Numbered from the stretch's first letter, positions 19,695-28,755 are shown. The stretch: 64,000 bases of DNA from Bacillota bacterium (GCA_017889705.1 JAGGAB010000004.1:1-64000), one strand, 5' to 3'. Numbers and translations: made by a program. Notes: generated by a model from the letters alone, not told the origin.

Positions 19695-21143
19695 TTGTCA
19701 CAATTACAAATTCACGCCAATGATAATGTGGCTGTTGTACTTGAGCCGGCGCAGGGTTCTGAAGCCGGGCGCGGCCACAAAATAGCACTGACTGATATCA
19801 GAATCGGGGAACATATCATAAAATACGGTTTTCCCATCGGCCATGCCACTGTTGATGTTAAAGCCGGCCAATGGGTTCATACCCATAACATCAAAACCAA
19901 TCTGGGCGATATTCTGGATTATCAGTATCAGCCTGCACAAACCGTGGCTGCTGCTGCGAATAAGTCATGCCCTACGTTTCAGGGCTATCGTCGCCCTGAC
20001 GGACAGGTAGGTGTGCGTAACGAGGTCTGGGTGATTCCGACAGTAAGCTGTGTCAATCAGAATATCAGGCTGATTGCTGAACAGGCAGCTTCGCTGTGCA
20101 AAGACCTGCCCAACCTTGATGGCATTTTTGCCATTACGCATCCTTATGGCTGTTCTCAGCTGGGTGATGATCATAACACTACCCAGCGGTTATTAGCCAG
20201 TCTGGTAAACCATCCCAATGCCGGGGCAGTGCTGGTGGTTGGTTTAGGCTGCGAGAATAATCATATTGCCGAATTTAAGAAAGTATTGGGTGATTATGAT
20301 CCTGAGCGGGTTAAGTTTTTGGTGGCCCAGGAAGTCGAAGATGAAATAAGCGTCGGTATAGAGCTTGCCCAAGAACTTGCCCGCTATGCTTCGAATACTA
20401 AACGTGAGGCCTGTCCGGCATCAGAACTTGTTATTGGCCTTAAATGCGGCGGTTCTGACGGCTTTTCCGGCATTACGGCCAATCCCCTTGTCGGTTCGTT
20501 TTCCGACCGGCTGCTAGTCTGCGGGGGAAGTACGGTGCTTACCGAAGTGCCGGAAATGTTTGGTGCGGAGACGATCTTGATGAACCGGGCGATTGATCGC
20601 ACTGTTTTTGACAAGACCGTGCAGCTTATTAATGATTTTAAAGATTACTTTGTTAGCCATAAACAGCCTATTTACGAAAATCCTTCGCCAGGCAACAAGG
20701 CTGGCGGCATCAGCACTCTTGAAGAAAAGTCGCTGGGCTGTACGCAAAAGGGCGGCACCGGCCAGGTCACTGATGTCATCAGTTATGCCGGACGTGTGAA
20801 CAAAAAAGGTTTAACTCTCTTAAGCGCGCCAGGAAATGATATGGTTGCGGCTACCGCGCTGGCGGCAGCAGGCTGCCATATCGTCCTGTTTACTACCGGA
20901 CGGGGAACGCCGTTGGGGACGGTTGTGCCAACAATTAAAGTGGCAACCAACAGTGAATTATTCAACCGGAAAACAGGCTGGATGGATTTTGATGCCGGCA
21001 GGCTGTTAACTGGAGCGTCTATGGAACAACTTACCGAGGAATTCTTGCAGCACATTATTGAAGTGGCTTCCGGCCAGGCAACCAAAGCTGAGAACATGGG
21101 TTTTAGAGAAATTGCCATATTCAAAAATGGTGTAACTTTATAA
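19695..21143 (+). CDS. uxaA: Altronate dehydratase
   Basis: Dehydrates D-altronate to 2-keto-3-deoxygluconate. The small N-terminal SAF-type domain (residues 1-90, IHANDNVAVVLEPAQGSEAG) is followed by the large catalytic domain, with GYRRPDGQVGVRNEVWV (near 96-112), THPYGCSQLGDDH and GLKCGGSDGFSGITANPLVG, the family's conserved cysteine and metal-binding region. The length of 482 residues is typical for UxaA; galactarate dehydratase GarD is a close relative but the pairing with uxaB favours altronate. The start is TTG 19695 behind GAGGAGGGG. It is co-transcribed with uxaB, and the TRAP transporter genes follow after 139 nt. Confidence 0.93.
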   Translation: MSQLQIHANDNVAVVLEPAQGSEAGRGHKIALTDIRIGEHIIKYGFPIGHATVDVKAGQWVHTHNIKTNLGDILDYQYQPAQTVAAAANKSCPTFQGYRRPDGQVGVRNEVWVIPTVSCVNQNIRLIAEQAASLCKDLPNLDGIFAITHPYGCSQLGDDHNTTQRLLASLVNHPNAGAVLVVGLGCENNHIAEFKKVLGDYDPERVKFLVAQEVEDEISVGIELAQELARYASNTKREACPASELVIGLKCGGSDGFSGITANPLVGSFSDRLLVCGGSTVLTEVPEMFGAETILMNRAIDRTVFDKTVQLINDFKDYFVSHKQPIYENPSPGNKAGGISTLEEKSLGCTQKGGTGQVTDVISYAGRVNKKGLTLLSAPGNDMVAATALAAAGCHIVLFTTGRGTPLGTVVPTIKVATNSELFNRKTGWMDFDAGRLLTGASMEQLTEEFLQHIIEVASGQATKAENMGFREIAIFKNGVTL

Positions 21144-21170
21144 TCACAACCTCGCAGCAAGTAATGTGCT

Positions 21171-21198
21171 AAAAAAAACACAAAATAATCTAAAAAAA
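21171..21198 (+). promoter_or_regulatory. Second copy of the A-tract motif, upstream of the TRAP genes
   Basis: This stretch repeats the block at 18052-18080 with only a few differences: A run, ACACAAAATA, then TAAAAAAA. Both copies lie 85-120 nt upstream of a start codon in the same functional module, which suggests a shared control site. The AraC-type response regulator at 26087 is the obvious candidate, by inference only. Confidence 0.45.
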
Positions 21199-21282
21199 CT
21201 ATTATACTAAATATTTAGAAAGAACAGTAAAATGGACAAGGAAGTATTTCATACTATTATTTAAATTTACAGGAGGTATGGT

Positions 21283-21804
21283 GTGGACACGCTAAAAAAG
21301 ATTGCTCTGGCGATAGATACCGTGTTTGAAAGTGTTGCGCTCACTGGTCTTGCCAGCATGATTCTTATTGTTATCATGCAGGTTATGACTCGTAAACTTT
21401 TCAATTTTGTATTTTTTTGGTCAGAAGAAATTACGCTGTTGCTCTTGGTTTGGTTTGCTTTTATGGGTATGGCCATTGGTTTCAGAGAAGGCCTTCATAT
21501 GGGAGTAGATTCCTTCACTGAATTTTTGCCTGCCAAAGTGAACTTTGTGCTTGATAAAATAATTGGACTGTCAATTTTTGCTTTTGGTGTGTACATGATT
21601 TATTACGGTTGGGACTTTACCGTAATGATGCATGAATCGACACTGGCAGCCACCAAGCTGCCTAATAGTATTTTATATGTTGTTATGCCTGTTACCGGAA
21701 TTATGACCTGTGCTTACGCTGCTTTACAGGTAGCTGGTTTTGATACCAAACGTCATAAAGGTTCAGAAGTCGAAATGGGCAATGCCTTCGGAGGTGGGGA
21801 ATAG
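21283..21804 (+). CDS. dctQ: TRAP transporter small permease (DctQ)
   Basis: This is the 4-helix membrane subunit of a tripartite ATP-independent periplasmic transporter, which uses an ion gradient to take up organic acids. It is 173 residues long with hydrophobic segments near residues 20-40, 50-70, 90-110 and 130-150; the LLLVWFAFMGMAIGFREGLHMG stretch (split here across the second and third helices) is typical of the family. The start is GTG 21283 behind AGGAGG. Its stop overlaps the large permease start (21804), so the two subunits are coupled. The position right after uxaBA suggests a hexuronate or altronate-type acid as substrate. Confidence 0.9.
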   Translation: MDTLKKIALAIDTVFESVALTGLASMILIVIMQVMTRKLFNFVFFWSEEITLLLLVWFAFMGMAIGFREGLHMGVDSFTEFLPAKVNFVLDKIIGLSIFAFGVYMIYYGWDFTVMMHESTLAATKLPNSILYVVMPVTGIMTCAYAALQVAGFDTKRHKGSEVEMGNAFGGGE

Positions 21805-23096
21805 TGGATCAGCAGTTAGTTGCAGTAACACTTTTATGTTCAACATTTATTGGCTTTATGGTCTTACGCTTCCCAGTAGCCTTAGTATTGGCTTTCTCCA
21901 CCATATCGACCATGATTTACATGGAGATTCCGCTTGCCGTTATGGGTCAGCAAATGATTCAGGGCATCAGCAGCTTTTCACTCCTCGCTATTCCGTTCTT
22001 TATCCTTACCGGACAAATTATGGGTGAGGGCGGTCTGGCATTGCGTATGGTAAACTTCGCCTATCTGTTAGTTGGCCGTATTCGTGGTGGTTTGGCGCTG
22101 GTTAACAGTGTAGCCTGTATGTTCTTTGGCAATATCTCAGGTTCGGCAGTTGCCGATGCTTCGTCCATCGGTTCAGTTATGATTCCGATGATGAAGAAAA
22201 AGGGTTATGATGCCGACTATGCAGTAGGCTTAACAATTTCTTCAGCAATCCAAGGCGTGGTTGTTCCGCCAAGCCATAATCTGGTATTATTCTCTATTGT
22301 TGCCGGCGGCATCTCCATTAAGAGTTTGTTTCTGGCAGGTATTGTTCCTGGTTTCATTTTACTTTTCACACTGATGACAGTGGCTTATATTATGGCCCGC
22401 AAACGCGGTTATCAAAAAGGTGATCCGATTCCCAAAGAGAAAGTTCCCGGAATTTTGTTCCATGGGATTTTATCCTTGTCACCAGCCGTCGTTATCCTTG
22501 GCGGTATAATCTCCGGTTGGTTTACTGCCACAGAATCCGGTGCTATGGCTGCGCTGTACTCGTTTATTCTGGCCTTCGGCTTCTACCGTGAAGCTCCATT
22601 ATCAGCTATGATTCCTGTATTAAAACGTACTTTCCGTATTGTGCTTATGGTATATTTCCTGATTGCGGCCTCGGCAGCATTTGGCTGGATACTGGCTTAT
22701 CTTAAAATACCACTGCTTGTTACCGAGTTCTTCCTGAGTGTTTCGGATAGTCCGATTGTTATTATGATGCTTATCAATATCTTGCTGCTGCTGCTTGGCG
22801 GACCGATGGATATGGCGCCGATGATTCTCATAATGACCCCGATCTTATTGCCTGTGGCTACCGCCATTGGTATTGATCCGGTGCACTTTGGCCTGATCTT
22901 GATCTTCAACGCCGGCATGGGACTTTTAACACCGCCGGTAGGTACGGTACTATTTGTTGGCTGCGCTATCGGCGGCGTATCGCTCTCGCAGGGTACCAAG
23001 GCCATGATGCCGTTCTTCTATGCTATGATTGGTGTATTGCTTCTGATTACCTATGTTCCGCAAGTGGTTATGTGGTTGCCGACCATGTTTAAATAA
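21804..23096 (+). CDS. dctM: TRAP transporter large permease (DctM)
   Basis: This is the 430-residue main transport subunit, with about 12 membrane segments. Family landmarks include LRFPVALVLAFS near the N-terminus, FGNISGSAVADASSIGSVMIP (split by family convention into the GSAVAD ion-binding loop), QGVVVPPSHNLVLFS, and GLLTPPVGTVLFVGCAIGG near residue 374. It lies between DctQ (1-nt overlap) and DctP. Together the three genes form a complete TRAP system. Confidence 0.93.
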   Translation: MDQQLVAVTLLCSTFIGFMVLRFPVALVLAFSTISTMIYMEIPLAVMGQQMIQGISSFSLLAIPFFILTGQIMGEGGLALRMVNFAYLLVGRIRGGLALVNSVACMFFGNISGSAVADASSIGSVMIPMMKKKGYDADYAVGLTISSAIQGVVVPPSHNLVLFSIVAGGISIKSLFLAGIVPGFILLFTLMTVAYIMARKRGYQKGDPIPKEKVPGILFHGILSLSPAVVILGGIISGWFTATESGAMAALYSFILAFGFYREAPLSAMIPVLKRTFRIVLMVYFLIAASAAFGWILAYLKIPLLVTEFFLSVSDSPIVIMMLINILLLLLGGPMDMAPMILIMTPILLPVATAIGIDPVHFGLILIFNAGMGLLTPPVGTVLFVGCAIGGVSLSQGTKAMMPFFYAMIGVLLLITYVPQVVMWLPTMFK

Positions 23097-23154
23097 CAAG
23101 TATTATTTGTTTCGGGGATTCATCCCAACATTATTTAGAGGGGGATATTAGATA

Positions 23155-24168
23155 ATGAACACCAAAAAACTAGTTGCTGGTGCCCTGTCCCTAATGCTGG
23201 CCGGTTCGCTTATGGCTGGCTGCGGCGGATCTAAAGAGGGTGACAAAAAAGCGGCTGAAGGCGCCAAATATACCTTCCGCCTGGCAGAAACACATCCTGC
23301 CGATTATCCGACTACCATGGGTGACAAAAAGTTTGCCGAGCTTGTTAACGAACGTACCAAAGGCCGTATTAAAATTGAAGTGTTCCCATCTTCGCAGCTT
23401 GGCGAGGAAAAAGCCGTTATTGAACAAGTACAACTGGGTGCTATTGAGTTTACCCGTGTAAGTTCTTCACCGCTGGCTGAATTCAACAAAGCATTTGGCG
23501 TATTCTCGCTGCCCTATATCTTTGATAATGATGCACATATGTGGAAATTCTTAAATGGTGATGCCGGCACAAAAATGCTGGATGGTTTGGAAAAGTCCAA
23601 AATGAAAGGTCTGGCTTACTACACCTCCGGTTCCCGTAACTTCTACACCAAAAATCCTGTAACTAAAGTAGAAGATCTTAAAGGCATGAAAATCCGTGTT
23701 CAACAGAACAAAATCAACATGGATCTGATCAGCTCTCTGGGAGCCAGCGCCACTCCGATGCCTTATGGTGAAGTTTACAGCGGTCTGCAAACCGGTGTAA
23801 TTGACGGTGCTGAAAACAATCCGCCGAGCTATCTGACTGCCAACCACTATCAAGCAGTTAAAAACTTCATTCTTGACGGTCACCAGCGTGTGCCGGAAGT
23901 ACTGTTAATCAGCAAAGTAACCTGGGATAAACTGTCTGAAGAAGACCGCAAGATCATTAAACAAGCTGCCATTGATTCTGTTGCAACCCAACGTGAACTG
24001 TGGGAGAAATTCGAAAAAGAATCTATGGACAAACTCAAAGCCAATGGCGTAGTTGTTACCGAAGTAAAAGATGTTAAACCTTGGCAGGCTGCTGTTAAAC
24101 CTGTTATTGACAAACATGGTGCCGACTATAAAGACGAATTGACCGCTATTGACGCTGCCCGTAAGTAA
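23155..24168 (+). CDS. dctP: TRAP transporter substrate-binding lipoprotein (DctP)
   Basis: This is the extracytoplasmic solute receptor of the TRAP system. The lipoprotein signal peptide ends in LAGSLMAGC with the acylated cysteine at position 23, so the protein is membrane-anchored outside the cell membrane. The mature part fits the DctP family, with VFPSSQLGEEKAVIEQVQLG and MKIRVQQNKINMDLISSLGA. The latter includes the arginine (R183 region) that binds the carboxylate in characterised members, and PYGEVYSGLQTGVIDGAENN follows. The length is 337 residues. Substrate inferred from uxaB/uxaA: a uronate or aldonate. A GC-rich hairpin follows the stop. Confidence 0.92.
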   Translation: MNTKKLVAGALSLMLAGSLMAGCGGSKEGDKKAAEGAKYTFRLAETHPADYPTTMGDKKFAELVNERTKGRIKIEVFPSSQLGEEKAVIEQVQLGAIEFTRVSSSPLAEFNKAFGVFSLPYIFDNDAHMWKFLNGDAGTKMLDGLEKSKMKGLAYYTSGSRNFYTKNPVTKVEDLKGMKIRVQQNKINMDLISSLGASATPMPYGEVYSGLQTGVIDGAENNPPSYLTANHYQAVKNFILDGHQRVPEVLLISKVTWDKLSEEDRKIIKQAAIDSVATQRELWEKFEKESMDKLKANGVVVTEVKDVKPWQAAVKPVIDKHGADYKDELTAIDAARK

Positions 24169-24186
24169 GAGTAAAATTACCAGCAA

Positions 24187-24213
24187 GGGGAGATGCCGCA
24201 AGGCATCTCCCCA
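24187..24213 (+). terminator. Hairpin after dctP
   Basis: GGGGAGATGCC-GCAA-GGCATCTCCCC is a perfect 11-bp stem with a GNRA-type loop. The sequence after it (ATTTACTG) is only weakly U-rich, so it may terminate partly or stabilise the abundant binding-protein message, as is common after solute-receptor genes. Confidence 0.65.
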
Positions 24214-24264
24214 TTTACTGTTTGCAGGAGGATAAAAACAATTGATCACGAATAATTACAGATT

Positions 24265-26112
24265 ATGAGAAAATCATTACTTAAATTTATCAGTGAAACC
24301 ATATGGCTGAAAGACCAACTGCTTACCGCTAAGCTGCTGACTTTTTCAGCGGTGCTGGTTATTATTCCGATGATTATTGTCGGCGTGATTTCCTATTACC
24401 GCTCCTCGACTATTCTTGAGAGCGAGGCTAAAAATTACAGTCGCCAAATTAATGAGCAGGTAAAAACACAAATTGAATATTATTTGCGTGATGTGGAAAT
24501 AAATTCGCTCAAAATTATTAATGACCATGATATGATTACCTTTTTAAAAACAGTTGAGCTTAGTGGTGCTGCGCAGCCACAATTGATAGTTTCAGTTCGT
24601 GAATTATTGGAAAATACCGCCTATTCCCGACCTGATATTTCCGGTGTGGTCCTAGTCATTGATGGCAGTAATGTTATTGACAGCCTGGGCTACCGGAGCC
24701 CATATCCGGTTAGTGAATTGGCGAAAGAATACTGGTATTCATCGGTTCCGGCAAACGGCAACTCCATGCTGGTCAGCCGGATGATTAAGCTGGGTGATAA
24801 ACAGGAACCGGTTATTACCATTGCCAGGCGGATTTACAGCCCGTACACCCTGAAACCAATTGGTATGCTGCTTATTGATGTTAACTTCCGGCGCATACAG
24901 GATATCGCCGATAAAGTAAATACAATTGGCAAAAGCTCGTTTTATATTTTAGATGCCGAAGGCCATTATGTATACCATCCGGACAGTTCACGCATTGGGC
25001 GCAGATCAGATATTCTTAATTTGGAGAGCATTCTGTCCTTGCAGGATAATTCATATATCTCAGAACAGGATCAGGTAGTAATTTTGAATCACTCCTCGTC
25101 TTTGGGGTGGCGTTTTGTTACCGCCATACCCAGGGAAGAACTGTTTAGGGGCAGTGCGCACATTGGGTTTACGATCTTCTGGACGGTAGCCATAACCTTG
25201 TGCATTGCCTATGTTCTAGGTGTAAGTTTTGCGAGTACCATCATCAGACCTATCCGCCGCCTGCAGCGGTTTATGAAAAATGTGCAGGTAGGTGATTTTT
25301 CCCGGCGGGTACCGGTAGAGTCCAGTGATGAAATCGGGCAGCTCACCAATGGTTTCAATAATATGGTGGAAAAGCTGTCTGAGCTTATGGAAGAAGTCTA
25401 TTTTTCCAAATTGCGGGAAACAGAAATGATTTTAGGCCAAAAAGAGATGGAACTTAAAGTGCTGCAGTCTCAAATTAACCCTCACTTTCTCTGCAATTCA
25501 CTGGAAACCATCAGAGGTATGGCGCTTGAACAAAATATGGGAGATATTGCGGCAATGTCTGCCTCGCTGGGTACGTTATTGCGGTATAATCTAAAGACGG
25601 TATCGCCAACCGTAACGCTGCAGGAAGAAATTAATTTCTGTACCGTTTATTTGAAAATTCAACAATACCGGTTTGATAAAAATGTAAAGTATTGTTTTGA
25701 CATTCCTAAGTGGGCCTTGACAGCCATGATTGTTAAATTCTCTTTGCAGCCATTGGTTGAGAATTGTTTTGTCCATAGTGTCGGCGCTGGTCCTGAACCA
25801 ACCCGAATTACTATTTCTGCGTATTGTGAGAGCGATAACCTGATTATCAGGGTCGCCGATACCGGAGTAGGTATGGCAGAGTGTGTATTGGAGCAAATTA
25901 AGCAAAACCTGAGCAGCAGTGATAGTACCAATGACGGGACGCACATCGGCATTATTAATGTTCATCGCCGCATCATTAATTTGTTTGGCGGCGAATATGG
26001 GGTAACGGTTGACAGTATTCCCGGCCAAGGGACAACTGTGCTGGTTAAACTGCCGCTCATACAAAAAGAAGAAGGGGGGGATCAGCATGTGCAATATTCT
26101 TATCGTGGATGA
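24265..26112 (+). CDS. Sensor histidine kinase, YesM/LytS-like
   Basis: A 615-residue membrane sensor kinase. One membrane helix near residues 28-48, an extracytoplasmic sensory domain to about 290 (Cache-like), a second helix near 297-317, HAMP near 318-370 (IIRPIRRLQRF), then a His_kinase domain with LQSQINPHFLCNSLETI (phospho-acceptor His near 407) and an HATPase domain with PLVENCFVHSV and ADTGVGM. It overlaps the response regulator gene by 26 nt. Kinases of this type usually detect sugars or sugar acids and control nearby transporter genes. Given the position after uxaBA-TRAP, it probably senses the TRAP substrate, perhaps via DctP. Confidence 0.9.
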   Translation: MRKSLLKFISETIWLKDQLLTAKLLTFSAVLVIIPMIIVGVISYYRSSTILESEAKNYSRQINEQVKTQIEYYLRDVEINSLKIINDHDMITFLKTVELSGAAQPQLIVSVRELLENTAYSRPDISGVVLVIDGSNVIDSLGYRSPYPVSELAKEYWYSSVPANGNSMLVSRMIKLGDKQEPVITIARRIYSPYTLKPIGMLLIDVNFRRIQDIADKVNTIGKSSFYILDAEGHYVYHPDSSRIGRRSDILNLESILSLQDNSYISEQDQVVILNHSSSLGWRFVTAIPREELFRGSAHIGFTIFWTVAITLCIAYVLGVSFASTIIRPIRRLQRFMKNVQVGDFSRRVPVESSDEIGQLTNGFNNMVEKLSELMEEVYFSKLRETEMILGQKEMELKVLQSQINPHFLCNSLETIRGMALEQNMGDIAAMSASLGTLLRYNLKTVSPTVTLQEEINFCTVYLKIQQYRFDKNVKYCFDIPKWALTAMIVKFSLQPLVENCFVHSVGAGPEPTRITISAYCESDNLIIRVADTGVGMAECVLEQIKQNLSSSDSTNDGTHIGIINVHRRIINLFGGEYGVTVDSIPGQGTTVLVKLPLIQKEEGGDQHVQYSYRG

Positions 26113-26836
26113 TGAGAAATGGGTCAGGTCAGCACTAAAATGGACAGTGGAACAGACTGGAATGCAGGTAACTGTAATCGGTGAATGCAGTAACGGCCTG
26201 GAGGCGCTTGACTGGCTAAGAGAACATCAGGTTGACTTGGTACTGGCCGATATTACCATGCCGGTTATGACCGGGCTGACCTTCCTGGAACAACTCAGGC
26301 AGGCAGGAAATGAGCAAGATGTTATTTTTATTACAGTTAATGAAGATTTTTCGCTTGTGCAGCAGGCGCTGCGGGCAGGTGCTTTTGATTACTTACTAAA
26401 GCCGGTGGAGACCGAGCAGCTGACAACCTGCTTTACAAAATGGCTAAATCGCCAGAATAAAGCCCGAAATCTCCCCCAAGAGGATGAGACTGGCATACCG
26501 CCAGAGCTGTTATCACCTGTTGAGCAGGTGCTAAAATATATTGAGTCACTGCCGCCCGGTCAGGTGACACTTGCCGAAGCGGCAAAGCATGTTCATATGA
26601 ATCCCAGTTATTTAAGTCAGTTGTTCAAACAGCAAAAAGGAACTAATTTCATTGACTATGTTACCAAAATTAGGTTGACAGAAGCCAAACGCCTGTTAAC
26701 CTCCACCACCCTTAGAATTTCGGAAATCGCTGAGCGGTTAGGCTATTCGGACTTGGCTTATTTCACCAACATATTTAAGAAAACCTGCCATACTACGCCG
26801 TCTGAATATCGAAAAACCCACGCTCGTCAACAGTAA
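26087..26836 (+). CDS. Response regulator with AraC-type DNA-binding domain (YesN-like)
   Basis: A receiver domain begins MCNILIVDDE with phospho-acceptor Asp55 in LVLADITMPVM and the conserved lysine in YLLKPVE. The C-terminal AraC-type double helix-turn-helix follows from about residue 150, ending IAERLGYSDLAYFTNIFKKT. I start it at ATG 26087 (249 residues), since GAAGGGGGG lies just upstream and the receiver fold begins there, rather than at an in-frame codon at 26009. It overlaps the kinase gene. Likely targets are the TRAP and uxa promoters, both of which carry the A-tract motif. Confidence 0.92.
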   Translation: MCNILIVDDEKWVRSALKWTVEQTGMQVTVIGECSNGLEALDWLREHQVDLVLADITMPVMTGLTFLEQLRQAGNEQDVIFITVNEDFSLVQQALRAGAFDYLLKPVETEQLTTCFTKWLNRQNKARNLPQEDETGIPPELLSPVEQVLKYIESLPPGQVTLAEAAKHVHMNPSYLSQLFKQQKGTNFIDYVTKIRLTEAKRLLTSTTLRISEIAERLGYSDLAYFTNIFKKTCHTTPSEYRKTHARQQ

Positions 26837-26849
26837 AGAGGATTACACT

Positions 26850-28094
26850 ATGAGAGAAACTTTCCGGGCATTTAGGCATCGCAATTATCGGTTGTTTTAT
26901 TTTGGACAAGGTCTGTCACTGATTGGCACCTGGATGCAGCGGACAGCAATTGTATGGCTGGTATACCGTCTGACTCAGTCGCCGGAAGTGTTGGGTACTG
27001 TTGATTTTGCCGGTCAAATTGTGGGTGTTGTGCTCATCCCGCTTGCCGGGGTATTTCTGGACCGCTGGAACCGGTATCGGGTAATACTTTGGACACAGGC
27101 CTTTAGTATGGTGCAGGCACTGGCGCTGGCGGCGCTGGTATACAGCAATAGCATTGAGGTATGGCATATTGTACTCTTAAGTATGCTGCTTGGCACTATT
27201 AATTCGTTTGATATGCCTGCCAGGCAGGCTTTTGTATCGCAGATTGTCGATGACAAAGCAGATTTGCCAAATGCGATTGCTCTGAATTCAGCTCTGTTTA
27301 ACGGCGCCCGGATTATCGGTCCTTCTGTTGCAGGCTTGGCAATTGCTGTCTTTGGTGAAGGCTTATGCTTTTTATTTAATGGTTTGAGCTATTTTGCTGT
27401 TTTAGGAGCCTTGCTGGTCATAAAGCTAACTAGGCCGCAGACGCCGTCACCTGACTCAGAAAATATTTTGCAGGGTTTAAAAGAAGGCTTTGTTTACACC
27501 TATCAGTCGTTGCCGATCAGAATGGTGTTACTATTGTTGATGTTGGTTAGTTTAGTCGGTTTCCCCATTTTGCCGCTCATGCCGTTGTTTGCCGGGCAGG
27601 TGCTGCACGGCAGTTCAGCGACGCTGGGGTGGTTGATGGCGGCCTTTGGTTCAGGCGCGCTCATGGGTACGGTATTTTTGGCCTCGCGGAAAAGCGTAGT
27701 GGGGCTTGAAAAGTCTATAACGATAGCGGTAATCATGTTTGCGTTAGGCTTGATTGCGTTTTCGCTGTCAACCACACTGTGGGTTTCGCTGGGGCTTGCT
27801 TTTGTTATGGGAGTTGGCATGATAGCCCAGATGGCTTCGACCAATACCATTGTACAGACACTTGTTGAGGAAGATAAACGCGGCCGGGTTATGAGTTTGT
27901 ATGTGTTGTCTTTTGGCGGCATTGGACCAATTGGCAGTTTGTTTGCCGGTCATATGGCAGGTCTTATAGGAACAACTTCTACTTTTGTTCTGAGCGGCGT
28001 GCTGGTGCTGGTCGGTGCGGCTGTTTTTGCCTGGTATCTGCCGGCCTGGCGTGTTGAGGCCCATATGGCACTTGAAGAAAAAGGATTATTATGA
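26850..28094 (+). CDS. MFS transporter, EntS/multidrug exporter-like
   Basis: A 414-residue, roughly 12-helix major facilitator protein of the MFS_3/EntS-like group. It opens FRAFRHRNYRLFYFGQGLSLIGTWMQ, and the motif-A loop region reads GVFLDRWNRYRVI (near residues 66-78); FDMPARQAFVSQIV is also typical of this group. Members export siderophores or drugs, and the substrate here is not predictable. It follows the response regulator gene by 13 nt, so it may be co-transcribed, though a role in uronate metabolism is not evident. Confidence 0.87.
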   Translation: MRETFRAFRHRNYRLFYFGQGLSLIGTWMQRTAIVWLVYRLTQSPEVLGTVDFAGQIVGVVLIPLAGVFLDRWNRYRVILWTQAFSMVQALALAALVYSNSIEVWHIVLLSMLLGTINSFDMPARQAFVSQIVDDKADLPNAIALNSALFNGARIIGPSVAGLAIAVFGEGLCFLFNGLSYFAVLGALLVIKLTRPQTPSPDSENILQGLKEGFVYTYQSLPIRMVLLLLMLVSLVGFPILPLMPLFAGQVLHGSSATLGWLMAAFGSGALMGTVFLASRKSVVGLEKSITIAVIMFALGLIAFSLSTTLWVSLGLAFVMGVGMIAQMASTNTIVQTLVEEDKRGRVMSLYVLSFGGIGPIGSLFAGHMAGLIGTTSTFVLSGVLVLVGAAVFAWYLPAWRVEAHMALEEKGLL

Positions 28095-28106
28095 GATTGC
28101 AATAGT

Positions 28107-28158
28107 AAGTCAGGATATTTCTCCATTTATGAAGGCGGAGTATCCTGGCTTATTGTGT
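28107..28158 (+). terminator. Probable terminator after the MFS gene
   Basis: AGTCAGGATA...TATCCTGGCT with an inner CTCC/GGAG pairing forms an imperfect stem, followed by a mixed T-rich tail (TATTGTGTTTTACC). Reasonable but not perfect. Confidence 0.55.
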
Positions 28159-28327
28159 TTTACCCTAATAGAAAGTATAACTTTCTTAAGAACAGGATAA
28201 GGGCAACATCGGCTTGCGCTTTCGCTAAAGCTCGGTGCTAGCCGTGTTTGCTTTACCGGCTTACTAGTAACATCAGCACAGATGTCTGCATATTATGTAA
28301 CAAACAGAAAAGAAAGGAGGAAATTGG

Positions 28328-28573
28328 ATGGCCGGCAAAAGACGTCCGTATTGGGAAGAACCTGAAATTGAAGATTGGGAAGACGAGGAGTGGGACGAGG
28401 AGTCGCAAACAAGAGAAAACCGGCAGGTATTGCCCTTTGTAGTAGGTTTAGGATTAGGCTTGGGCTTTGGCTGTTATCCACGGCGCTACTGCTACCCGCG
28501 CCGGTATTGCTATCCGCGTCAATTCTGTTATCCACGCCAGGGTTGTTATCCGCGGCCGTGTTATCCGTTGTAA
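28328..28573 (+). CDS. Small acidic protein with C-terminal CYPR repeats
   Basis: An 81-residue protein behind an excellent ribosome site (AAAGGAGGAAA). Three zones: an acidic, tryptophan-containing head (residues 1-38, WEEPEIEDWEDEEWDEE), a short hydrophobic Gly/Leu stretch (VLPFVVGLGLGLGFG), and a tail made of five to six near-identical units, each CYPR followed by two or three residues (R-Y, R-Y, Q-F, Q-G, P). The units are visible in the DNA as TGYTAYCCRCG-like repeats. I do not know this family. Cys/Tyr/Pro/Arg repeats recall spore coat or surface-layer proteins, or metal-binding tails; this is only a guess. It has its own terminator and stands alone. Confidence 0.8.
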   Translation: MAGKRRPYWEEPEIEDWEDEEWDEESQTRENRQVLPFVVGLGLGLGFGCYPRRYCYPRRYCYPRQFCYPRQGCYPRPCYPL

Positions 28574-28584
28574 TAAATTTACGT

Positions 28585-28617
28585 GAAATAGCTTCCGAAT
28601 GGAGGCTGTTTCTTTTT
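28585..28617 (+). terminator. Terminator after the CYPR-repeat gene
   Basis: GAAATAGCTTCC-GAAT-GGAGGCTGTTTC forms a 12-bp stem with two G-T wobbles and is followed by TTTTTG. It isolates the CYPR-repeat gene as a single-gene unit. Confidence 0.82.
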
Positions 28618-28755
28618 GTGGTAATACTAGGTGATGTATGTCATGTTTTTAGTGTTAGTTCCCAAAGAACGAACTTTTGGGAAGAATAGCAATAGGCAGG
28701 ATTTTATCTCTTTACTGTTGAAAAAAATACAAATTACATAGTTGAAGAGGTTCTT

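Noticed and set aside
25591-26094. 167-codon minus-strand frame
   Set aside because: Antisense to the well-supported histidine kinase gene.
28375-28689. 104-codon frame overlapping the CYPR-repeat gene
   Set aside because: It is in another frame of the repeats, without its own ribosome site, and runs through the terminator.
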